Assembly (NCBI GenBank): GCA_035515475.1
Contig: DATJBF010000077.1
Location: 1 to 64,000 of the forward strand
Reading direction: 5' to 3'
Source of the DNA: DATJBF01 sp035515475
GTDB taxonomy: Bacteria > Verrucomicrobiota > Verrucomicrobiia > Palsa-1439
DNA length: 64,000 bases
This document shows positions 26,665 to 34,020 of this stretch, in pieces. Within the stretch, counting starts at the first letter, position 1. Each line of letters starts with the position of its first letter. Below the pieces are notes generated by a model. That model ran no database searches. It was not told where the DNA came from and worked only from the letters and a program-made list of their open reading frames with translations. The position numbers were made by a program, and so were the translations under genes.

Positions 26665-28002
26665 TCAGACCACGCCCTGGTCGAGCATGGCTTCGGCAAC
26701 CTTGTAGAACCCGGCGATGTTGGCGCCGTCGACGTAATTGATGAACCCGTCGCGTTGGCCGTAGCGGACGCACTGGTTGTGGATCGCTTTCATGATTTCG
26801 AGCAGGCGCTTGTCCACCTCGTTGGCCGTCCACGACAGACGGAGGCTGTTTTGGGACATTTCGAGGCCGCTGACGGAGACTCCGCCGGCGTTGGCGGCCT
26901 TGCCGGGGCCGTAGAGAAGCTTGTTGGTCAGGAACACTTCGACCGCCTCCGGCGTGCTGGGCATGTTGGCGCCTTCGGCGACGCAGCGGCAGCCGTTGCG
27001 CACGAGCTGCTGGGCGTCGTCGCCGCTGATTTCGTTTTGGGTGGCGCAGGGCAGGGCGATATCGCATTGGACGCTCCACGGCCGCTGCCCTTCCACGTAC
27101 CGGCACTTGAATTTCTTCGCGTACTCGCTGATGCGGCCGCGGCGGACGTTTTTCAATTCCTTGAGGTACGCCAGCCGTTCGGCGTCTACGCCGTTGGGAT
27201 CGTGAACGAAGCCGTTGGAGTCGGACAGCGTGACCACTTTTGCCCCCATCAACAGGGCTTTCTCGGCGGCGAACTGCGCGACGTTGCCCGACCCGGAGAT
27301 GGCGATGACCCGGCCGGTGATGGATTCGGAGCGGCTGCGGAACATTTCGTCGACGAAATACATCAAGCCGTAGCCGGTGGCCTCCTCGCGAATGCGGCTG
27401 CCGCTCCAGTTCAGGCCTTTCCCCGTGAGGACGCCCGTGAACTCGTTCCGCAATTTCTTGTACTGGCCGAACAGGTAACCGATCTCGCGTCCGCCCACCC
27501 CGATGTCGCCGGCGGGCACGTCGGTGTCGGGCCCGATATGGCGGGACAACTCGGCCATGAAATTCTGGCAGAACCACATGACTTCCTCGTCGGTCTTGCC
27601 CTTCGGGTCGAAATCGGACCCGCCTTTGCCCCCGCCCATCGGCAACGTGGTCAGCGCGTTCTTAAAGGTCTGCTCGAAGGCCAAGAACTTCAGCGTGCCG
27701 AGCGTCACGGATGGGTGAAACCGTAGCCCGCCCTTGTAGGGGCCGATGGCGCTGTTCATTTGGACGCGATAACCGCGGTTGATTTGCACTTCACCGCGGC
27801 GGTCGACCCACGTCACGCGGAACATCACAACCCGCTCAGGTTCGACGAGCCGTTCGAGGATTCTGGCTTTCCTGTATTTGGGGTTGCTCTCGATGAACGG
27901 CCAGACGGACTTCGCCACTTCGGCGACGGCCTGATGGAACTCGGTCTCGGCCGGATACCGTTCGACCAACCGCGCCAGGAAATCGCCCATCTCGCTTGTC
28001 AT
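26665..28002 (-). CDS. gdhA: Glutamate dehydrogenase
   Basis: A 445-residue hexameric-type enzyme that interconverts 2-oxoglutarate plus ammonia and glutamate. Substrate-domain motifs are KGGLRFHPSV, the catalytic-lysine region MGGGKGGSDFDPKGK and TDVPAGDIGVGGREIG. The Rossmann dinucleotide fold has ISGSGNVAQFA. The length matches NADP-dependent bacterial GdhA (about 447). AGGAGA lies nine bases before the ATG and overlaps the stop of tag, so the two are probably cotranscribed. Confidence 0.97.
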   Translation of the reverse strand: MTSEMGDFLARLVERYPAETEFHQAVAEVAKSVWPFIESNPKYRKARILERLVEPERVVMFRVTWVDRRGEVQINRGYRVQMNSAIGPYKGGLRFHPSVTLGTLKFLAFEQTFKNALTTLPMGGGKGGSDFDPKGKTDEEVMWFCQNFMAELSRHIGPDTDVPAGDIGVGGREIGYLFGQYKKLRNEFTGVLTGKGLNWSGSRIREEATGYGLMYFVDEMFRSRSESITGRVIAISGSGNVAQFAAEKALLMGAKVVTLSDSNGFVHDPNGVDAERLAYLKELKNVRRGRISEYAKKFKCRYVEGQRPWSVQCDIALPCATQNEISGDDAQQLVRNGCRCVAEGANMPSTPEAVEVFLTNKLLYGPGKAANAGGVSVSGLEMSQNSLRLSWTANEVDKRLLEIMKAIHNQCVRYGQRDGFINYVDGANIAGFYKVAEAMLDQGVV

Positions 28003-28014
28003 CGTTCGGTTCTC

Positions 28015-28596
28015 CTATCGGCGCCAGCGTTGCACTTCGCGGTAACGAAAGCAATCCACAAGATGGTCGTTTACCAGGCCGGCAGCTTGCATGAACGCGT
28101 AACAGATCGTCGAGCCGACAAACGTGAATCCGCGCTGCTTCAGGTCCCGGCTCATGGCGTCCGATTCTTTTGAAGTGGCGGGGATTTGTTTCAGGGACCG
28201 GATGTGGTTCACGCGTGGCTGGCCGCCGACGAACTGCCAGATGTACCGGTCAAACGCCCCGAACTCATCCCGGACATCGAGGAATTTCTGTGCGTTGACG
28301 ATGGCCGAGCGAACCTTGAGCCGGTTGCGGATGATCCCGGCGTCGTTGAGCAACCGCCGCACGTCCCTTGGGCCGTATCGGGCGATCTTTTCCGGGTTGA
28401 ATCGCTCGAACGCGCGCCGATAGTTTTCGCGCCGGAGCAGGATTGTGCGCCAACTCAGTCCCGCTTGGGCGCCGTCGAGGATGAGGAACTCGAAGAGCTT
28501 GCGGTCGTCATGCACCGGCACGCCCCATTGCGTGTCGTGGTATCGGATCATCAGCGGGTGGCCGAGAGACCACCCGCACCGGGCCAGATCAGACAT
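28015..28596 (-). CDS. tag: DNA-3-methyladenine glycosylase I
   Basis: A 193-residue base-excision repair enzyme that removes 3-methyladenine. It opens with the zinc-binding and substrate-pocket motif RCGW, followed by YHDTQWGVPVHDDRKLFE and LDGAQAGLSWRTIL, with the C-terminal zinc ligands (GSTICYAFMQAAGLVNDH). The length fits the family (about 187). It lies 12 bases before gdhA. Confidence 0.95.
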   Translation of the reverse strand: MSDLARCGWSLGHPLMIRYHDTQWGVPVHDDRKLFEFLILDGAQAGLSWRTILLRRENYRRAFERFNPEKIARYGPRDVRRLLNDAGIIRNRLKVRSAIVNAQKFLDVRDEFGAFDRYIWQFVGGQPRVNHIRSLKQIPATSKESDAMSRDLKQRGFTFVGSTICYAFMQAAGLVNDHLVDCFRYREVQRWRR

Positions 28597-28644
28597 GGTG
28601 AGAAGTTGGCAGTATCGCCACCGATTGTCCGAGCGTCGCCGCGG

Positions 28645-29100
28645 CTACTTGCCCGGGCTCGCCGCCGGCGGGCCGTTGGTCGAGGCCGCCGCCTCCCGAA
28701 TCTCTATTTGGGCAGGATCGTCGATGGTGATCTGCGGCTTGTCGTTGTGGGTGGTAATCAGGCCGGTGACGCAAATCGTTTTCCCTTTGAAAAAATCTTC
28801 CGGCGGATCCTTGAACTTGGGGCGGGCGGCATCGCCGATCACCACGGTGAAGGGCTGATCCGGGTACGGACGACCCAGGTTTAGGAACGTGAGTTTGCTG
28901 CGCGCCAGATACTTGGTGCTGGCCACGACGCCACAAACCGTGTTGGTCTCCTGAACGTGCTGTTTCGCTTCTTCAGCTGCGATGGACTTTTGTACCTTGA
29001 TCTCGGCAAATGCCGGTAGGGGGGCGATCAGGACCCCTGCCAAACTCGCCTGCAAACAGAACAGCACCGAGCGGACTTGTATGTACCTATGGCATTTCAT
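28645..29100 (-). CDS. Exported OB-fold-like protein
   Basis: A 151-residue protein with a signal peptide (cleavage near APLPAFA). The body has an OB-fold pattern: VCGVVASTKYLARSKLTFLN, then LGRPYPDQPFTVVI, then 'FKGKTICVTGLITTHNDKPQI'-like strands with a final IEI. Similar periplasmic proteins are annotated as nucleic-acid-binding OB folds, but that binding is not shown. GGAGG precedes the ATG. It lies 48 bases before tag on the same strand. Confidence 0.75.
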   Translation of the reverse strand: MKCHRYIQVRSVLFCLQASLAGVLIAPLPAFAEIKVQKSIAAEEAKQHVQETNTVCGVVASTKYLARSKLTFLNLGRPYPDQPFTVVIGDAARPKFKDPPEDFFKGKTICVTGLITTHNDKPQITIDDPAQIEIREAAASTNGPPAASPGK

Positions 29101-29230
29101 CGGAAAGAACCTCCGTTAGACGTTTGCCGGTATGTTACCAAGGCCAGCGGGGAATGCAATCGCCCCCTGCACGCGCGTTCCCGTCCCGATCGTCGGACGG
29201 TCCGACAGCCCCGGTTTGCCCCGGTTTGTC

Positions 29231-29258
29231 TTGGGCGTTCGGGAATATGTGCTAGCAT
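29231..29258 (+). promoter_or_regulatory. Promoter for the pectate lyase gene
   Basis: TTGGGC (29231-29236), a 16-base spacer ending TGC, TAGCAT (29253-29258). It is 30 bases before the ATG. Confidence 0.6.
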
Positions 29259-29288
29259 TTGCGCGGAAGGGTCACGGACTTCATACCC

Positions 29289-30629
29289 ATGAAATGCTCT
29301 CCCCATTCGGGCTATCGACGCCTCGTGAGGGGCGTGGTCCCGGTCCTGATCATCCCAATCATCCCGGCGTTCGGTCCCGTGTCGGTGGTAGCCGCGGCGG
29401 TGATCGGTACCAATCCTCCCGCACAGCCGCTCACGGTCGAGCGCGTTGCCGCGCTGCCCGCGAAACTCCAGCCAGCTTGGAAAGAGTATTGGGAGCGTTC
29501 GGAGCGGCAGCGGCGGGCGGACCAGGACTTTCTTCAGAAGGAAATGGGCGAACACGGTATCAAACAGGCCCTGGTTCCACCATCGGGCCGTTCGACGACG
29601 TCGGTCCCGCTGAACAAGCCTGCTCCCTGGTACGCCGAAGCCGATGCGCGCCGAATCGCCGATATCGTGGTGTCGTTCCAAACGCCGGCCGGCGGTTGGA
29701 GCAAGAACCTGGATCTGTCACGTCAACCGCGGGTGCCGGGCGAGGGATTCGCGCCCGACAACAACTCGCGTTATCTCGGCCGGGTCGACTATGACACGCC
29801 CGCCGATTCCAACTGGAACTACGTGGGCACGTTCGACAACAACGCTACGACCAGCCAACTGCGCTATCTCGCCAGGGTCATTGCCGCGGTTGGACCTCGC
29901 GACAGCGGGCGTTATCGCGCGGCGTTCTTGCGCGGCCTCGACTACATTCTGGCGGCGCAATACCCGAACGGCGGCTGGCCCCAGGTCTGGCCGCTCCAAG
30001 GCGGGTACCACGACGCGATCACCTACAACGACAACGCAATGGTCAACGTTCTCAACTTGTTGCGTGACGTTTCGGTGGCAACGAACGAATTCGCCTTCGT
30101 GCCCGGTCCCACCCGCGAGTTGGCCACCACCAGTCTCCAGCGAGGGATCGACTGCATCCTGGCGACCCAAATCGTTGTGGGTGGCCGTCGCACCGTGTGG
30201 TGTCAGCAACACGACTCGCTCACGCTGGAGCCCACGTCCGCCCGCAATTACGAGATGCCGTCGCAGGCCGGCAGCGAGAGCGCGGGCATTCTGATGTTCC
30301 TGATGCAACTGCCCAAGCCCAGCCCCCCGGTCGTTGGGGCGGTGCATGCCGCCGCTGCTTGGTTCGTGAAAACGAAGATTTCCGGCAGGACCTATCAACG
30401 GGATGGTAACGGTTCACGCCGGCTGGCGACGGTTCCGGGCGCCGGACCACTCTGGGCGCGCTGTTATGAAATCGGGACCGCCCGCCCGATTTTTGGTGAT
30501 CGGGACAGAACCATTCACGACAACCTGGACGAAATTTCGCCCGAGCGTCGGAGGGGTTACGCCTGGTACGGAGACGCAGCCAACCGGGCACTCGAGCGTT
30601 ACGCCTCGTGGAGCAAGGCGCACCCTTGA
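29289..30629 (+). CDS. Pectate lyase, PL10 family
   Basis: A 446-residue exported enzyme that cleaves polygalacturonate by beta-elimination. A signal-like N-terminus (about residues 12-40) is followed by the PL10 alpha-toroid: YAEADARRIADIVVSFQTPA, GGWSKNLDL, FDNNATTSQLRYLA, AAQYPNGGWPQVWPLQGGYH, YNDNAMVNVLNLL and late RDRTIHDNLDEISPERRRGY. The catalytic Asp and Arg of PL10 lie in these conserved blocks. ATG 29289 is used instead of the TTG at 29259. It points to use of plant cell-wall material. It stands alone, without neighbouring CAZymes. Confidence 0.92.
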   Translation: MKCSPHSGYRRLVRGVVPVLIIPIIPAFGPVSVVAAAVIGTNPPAQPLTVERVAALPAKLQPAWKEYWERSERQRRADQDFLQKEMGEHGIKQALVPPSGRSTTSVPLNKPAPWYAEADARRIADIVVSFQTPAGGWSKNLDLSRQPRVPGEGFAPDNNSRYLGRVDYDTPADSNWNYVGTFDNNATTSQLRYLARVIAAVGPRDSGRYRAAFLRGLDYILAAQYPNGGWPQVWPLQGGYHDAITYNDNAMVNVLNLLRDVSVATNEFAFVPGPTRELATTSLQRGIDCILATQIVVGGRRTVWCQQHDSLTLEPTSARNYEMPSQAGSESAGILMFLMQLPKPSPPVVGAVHAAAAWFVKTKISGRTYQRDGNGSRRLATVPGAGPLWARCYEIGTARPIFGDRDRTIHDNLDEISPERRRGYAWYGDAANRALERYASWSKAHP

Positions 30630-30713
30630 GCGAAGGTCGCCGTGGGCTGTTTTTCCTCGACAAACGCGGGATTTTAGGCTACCCAAACGACCAAAGGAGG
30701 TGGATGTCCCACC

Positions 30714-31748
30714 ATGACAAAGAAAGCATTGGGCCGGGGACTCGATGCGCTGATTAACGCCGGAGTCACACGCACGGCCGTGATTGAACCGCCTCACGTC
30801 GACCCCGCTGGCAGCGGGGCCGAAGTCGCGGTCCGTCCACTTGGGTCTCGCCCAGACACGCACTCCCACGGCGATGAGCCACCGCTGAGAAGCGGCGATG
30901 GCACCGTCGGCAGCAACGCGATTCGCCACGTCGGCATCGACACCATCGAACGCAGCCGCTTGCAGCCGCGGACCGAATTTGATCCCGAGCAGTTGCGCGA
31001 GTTGGCCGACTCGATCAAGCAGCGTGGGGTCGTCCAGCCGTTGTTGGTGCGGCCAATTCCAACGACCGCAACCGGGTCGGTCGTCCCGGGTGGAGACGGC
31101 AAGGTCCGCTATGAGTTGATTGCGGGCGAACGGCGTTGGCGCGCCGCGCGGGAGGCGGGACTGACGACGGTTCCCGTCATCGTTCGCGACGCGAGCGACC
31201 AGGAAGCGCTGGAAATTGCGCTGATTGAAAACCTGCAGCGTGAAGACCTGAATCCGATTGAGGAAGCGCACGCTTACGAGCAGTTGGTAATGCAGTTCAA
31301 GCTGACGCAGGAGCAGATTGCCGAGAAGGTCGGCCGCAGTCGCGCGGCGGTAGCCAACGCGATGCGGTTGCTGGCGCTGCCGGCGGAGGTGCAGTCGTGG
31401 ATCGCCGACAACCGGCTCAGCGTGGGCCATGCGAAGGCGATCCTGGGCTTGACCATTGCCCAAGAGCAGCGCCTGGTGGCCGAGCGCGTGTTGAAGCGCA
31501 ACCTGACGGTGCGCGAGACGGAGAAGCTCGTCGAGCAACTCAAAGGTGACGCGAAAGTCCGCACGCGCGCGATGGGTTCGACGATCAAGTCGGCCCACAT
31601 TCTCGCGGTTGAAGAGCGGCTGCAGCAGAAACTCGGCACGCACGTGGCCGTTTATCACGGCAAGAAGAAGGGCCGCATCGAGATCGAATATTACGGTAAC
31701 GACGACCTGACGCGGCTGCTGGGCATTTTGGGGATTGAAAATCTGTAG
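30714..31748 (+). CDS. parB: ParB/Spo0J chromosome partition protein
   Basis: A 344-residue DNA-binding protein and CTPase clamp that loads on parS sites. The N-terminal ParA-stimulating motif LGRGLDALI is present. A variable linker follows, then the CTP-binding ParB/Srx domain with PRTEFDPEQLRELADSIKQ and LIAGERRWRAAREAG. The HTH is LTQEQIAEKVGRSRAAVANA and a C-terminal dimer domain follows. A full AAAGGAGGTG site lies before the ATG. No parA is next to it and I saw no consensus parS site in the window. Confidence 0.96.
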   Translation: MTKKALGRGLDALINAGVTRTAVIEPPHVDPAGSGAEVAVRPLGSRPDTHSHGDEPPLRSGDGTVGSNAIRHVGIDTIERSRLQPRTEFDPEQLRELADSIKQRGVVQPLLVRPIPTTATGSVVPGGDGKVRYELIAGERRWRAAREAGLTTVPVIVRDASDQEALEIALIENLQREDLNPIEEAHAYEQLVMQFKLTQEQIAEKVGRSRAAVANAMRLLALPAEVQSWIADNRLSVGHAKAILGLTIAQEQRLVAERVLKRNLTVRETEKLVEQLKGDAKVRTRAMGSTIKSAHILAVEERLQQKLGTHVAVYHGKKKGRIEIEYYGNDDLTRLLGILGIENL

Positions 31749-31756
31749 TCGATGAT

Positions 31757-31822
31757 GTCACCCTGAGCGAAGCGAAGGGTCTCAGTCCAAACCGGGAGAT
31801 GCTTCGACAAGCTCAGCATGAC
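31757..31822. repeat. Dispersed palindromic repeat reaching into the M48 gene
   Basis: The left arm is GTCACCCTGAGCGAAGCGAA followed by GGGTCTC; the right arm is GAGATGCTTCGACAAGCTCA followed by GCATGAC. It matches 25766-25830. The ATG of the following gene (31818-31820) lies inside the right arm. Confidence 0.8.
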
Positions 31823-32948
31823 GGCAAACGACACAACCGACCAGCAACGGCGCGCCAAACGCTACGAAGCGATCCACAACGTCCTGTTCGTTGTGGAAAC
31901 CGTTTACACGGTGGTCTTGTTGCTGGCGTTCCTGCTTTCCAACGCGTCGGACATGTGTGCCGATGCGGCCCGGGCCATCTCCCCGAACCCGTGGATCAAC
32001 GTGGCCATCTACGGAGCCGTGGTCGTGATTGCGACCAAGCTGTTCTTTTTGCCGTTGAATTACTTTGGCGGGTATCACCTCGAGCACAAATTCGGTCTCT
32101 CCAACGAACGGTTCGGCGGCTGGGCGCTCGACGAATTGAAGTCGCTGGGTTTGAACCTGCTGTTGGGTGTGCTCGTGCTCGATGTGTTGTATTTCCTGCT
32201 GCGGAGCGCGGGCCGGTGGTGGTGGGTGGGGGCGGGAGTGTTCTTCTTGTTGTTTGGCGTGGTGCTGTCGGCGCTGTTTCCCGTGCTGATTCTGCCGTTG
32301 TTCTACAAACTGCAGCCGTTGGAGAACGAATCGCTGAAGCAAAAACTTACGGCCTTGGCGCAGCGTGTCGGCGCCACGGTGCTGGGCGTTTATCGCATGG
32401 CCATGAGCGAGAAGACGAAGAAGGCGAACGCGGCGTTCGCCGGGCTGGGCCGGACGAAGCGCATCATTCTCGGCGACACGTTGCTGGACCAATTTGGCGA
32501 GGACGAGATCGAGGTGGTCATGGCCCACGAGATGGCCCACTACCAGCACGGGGACATCAGCAAGATGATTGCCTGGGGAACGCTGACGACGTTTGTCGGC
32601 TTGAAGGTGGCCGATTGGTTCTTGCAGTGGGGGCTGCCGAAGTTTGGGTTCGATTCGATCGCCGACCTTGGCGCCTTCCCGCTGTTGGCGCTCTGCCTGT
32701 TTCTCTTCGGCTTGGCCGTCATGCCGCTCAACAACGCGTTCTCGCGCTGGCGCGAGTGGAAAGCCGACGCGACCGCGCTCGATCTCACGCAGAACCGGGA
32801 CGCGTTCATCCGCGCCATGCGCAAGCTCGCCGAGCAGAACCTCGCCGACCTTTCACCGCATCCAGCTGTCGAGTTCCTGCTGCACGATCATCCGTCACTG
32901 GCGCGGCGCATCGCCTGGGCCGAACAATGGCAGGCGGGGGAGCATTAG
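31818..32948 (+). CDS. M48 zinc metallopeptidase (Ste24/CAAX protease-like)
   Basis: A 376-residue membrane peptidase. Membrane segments are visible near residues 21-42, 57-75, 103-125 and 130-155, and a later pair near 250-310. The zinc motif is HEMAHYQHG, with the third ligand in SRWREWKADATAL. The layout and the early AKRY segment match Ste24p-type CAAX proteases, though bacteria lack prenylated CAAX targets, so it probably degrades membrane proteins. The ATG is inside the end of a dispersed repeat and no Shine-Dalgarno is evident; a later start would cut the family's N-terminus. Confidence 0.9.
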   Translation: MTANDTTDQQRRAKRYEAIHNVLFVVETVYTVVLLLAFLLSNASDMCADAARAISPNPWINVAIYGAVVVIATKLFFLPLNYFGGYHLEHKFGLSNERFGGWALDELKSLGLNLLLGVLVLDVLYFLLRSAGRWWWVGAGVFFLLFGVVLSALFPVLILPLFYKLQPLENESLKQKLTALAQRVGATVLGVYRMAMSEKTKKANAAFAGLGRTKRIILGDTLLDQFGEDEIEVVMAHEMAHYQHGDISKMIAWGTLTTFVGLKVADWFLQWGLPKFGFDSIADLGAFPLLALCLFLFGLAVMPLNNAFSRWREWKADATALDLTQNRDAFIRAMRKLAEQNLADLSPHPAVEFLLHDHPSLARRIAWAEQWQAGEH

Positions 32949-32981
32949 CAGCGTCAAGAGTGTCAAAACGGTGACAGAACG

Positions 32982-33929
32982 ATGAGCGGGTCCCGCACGA
33001 GAGCGTTAACTTTTCTGGCTGGCGCGGCGTTTTTTATCTACGGCTGTAACTCCCAACCGCCGGCCAAGCCGCCAGCCCAGCCTCAGCCCGGTCAGTTCAG
33101 CGGCACTCGGGCGTACGAGTACGTACAACAGCAGGTGAATTTCGGGCCGCGGCCGAGCGGGAGCGGGGCATTGGAGCGGACCGCCGAGTACATCAAGACG
33201 CAGTTGCAGGACGACGGGCTGACGGTCGATGAACAGGTCTTCACCGCATCGACGCCTTATGGGCTGAAGCAATTCCGCAACGTCATTGCCAAGTCACGCG
33301 TGCAGACCGGCGGGCCTGGCCGGGTGATCATCATCGGGTCGCATTACGACACGAAGTTCATGACGAACGTCACGTTTGTAGGCGCGAACGATGCCGGGTC
33401 GAGCACAGGCGTGCTGCTGGAGATTGCGCGCGTGGCGGCAAACCAGCGGAATCTGTGGTTCGTGTTTTTCGATGGCGAGGAGGCGATGGTGAACTACGAC
33501 GACCGGGACGGACTCTGGGGCAGCAAGTTCTTCGTCGAGAGCCTGAAGAACAAGCAGGAATTGGAATCCGTCAAGGCGATGGTACTGCTCGACATGGTCG
33601 GCGACGCCGATCTCAACGTCACGATTCCCGCCAACGGCGCCGGCTGGCTCATGCAAAAAGTGTTCGAGGCCAGCCGCGACGTTGGTTTCCGCGACTACTT
33701 TGGTCTGCGCGCGGGCGAGATGACCGACGATCACGTCCCGTTCCTCAATGCGGGGATTCCGGCGATCGATCTCATCGACTTCGAGTACGGCAGTGCCCCG
33801 GGACGGAACGATTATTGGCACACGGCAAACGACACGCTCGACAAGGTCAGCGCGCACAGCTTGGAGGTCGTCGGCCAGACCACGCTACGGCTTGTCGAAC
33901 TCCTTGAGAGCGAGACGCCTGGGCATTGA
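32982..33929 (+). CDS. M28-family peptidase / glutaminyl cyclase-like lipoprotein
   Basis: A 315-residue exported protein with lipobox IYGC, then a proline-rich linker. The zinc site of the M28 fold is complete: GSHYDTKF (His), GANDAGSST (Asp), FDGEEAM (Glu), LLDMVGDADL (Asp) and DYWHTANDT (His). Such proteins are aminopeptidases or glutaminyl-peptide cyclotransferases; the short single-domain form and YDDRDGLWGSKFF fit the cyclase-like subgroup. It follows the M48 gene by 33 bases and may be cotranscribed. Confidence 0.88.
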   Translation: MSGSRTRALTFLAGAAFFIYGCNSQPPAKPPAQPQPGQFSGTRAYEYVQQQVNFGPRPSGSGALERTAEYIKTQLQDDGLTVDEQVFTASTPYGLKQFRNVIAKSRVQTGGPGRVIIIGSHYDTKFMTNVTFVGANDAGSSTGVLLEIARVAANQRNLWFVFFDGEEAMVNYDDRDGLWGSKFFVESLKNKQELESVKAMVLLDMVGDADLNVTIPANGAGWLMQKVFEASRDVGFRDYFGLRAGEMTDDHVPFLNAGIPAIDLIDFEYGSAPGRNDYWHTANDTLDKVSAHSLEVVGQTTLRLVELLESETPGH

Positions 33930-33954
33930 TTCGGCGCGCGGTTTGCTCTACCTT
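33926..33954 (+). promoter_or_regulatory. Promoter for the cNMP-ATPase-patatin gene
   Basis: TTGATT (33926-33931), a 17-base spacer, TACCTT (33949-33954). It overlaps the stop codon of the M28 gene and is 66 bases before the GTG start. Confidence 0.5.
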
Positions 33955-34020
33955 TAATCACCACTGAAGGCAGCGCGGTCGCGGACGCCGAACGCCTGTG
34001 TTGGTGGCGAGGATTGCGAC

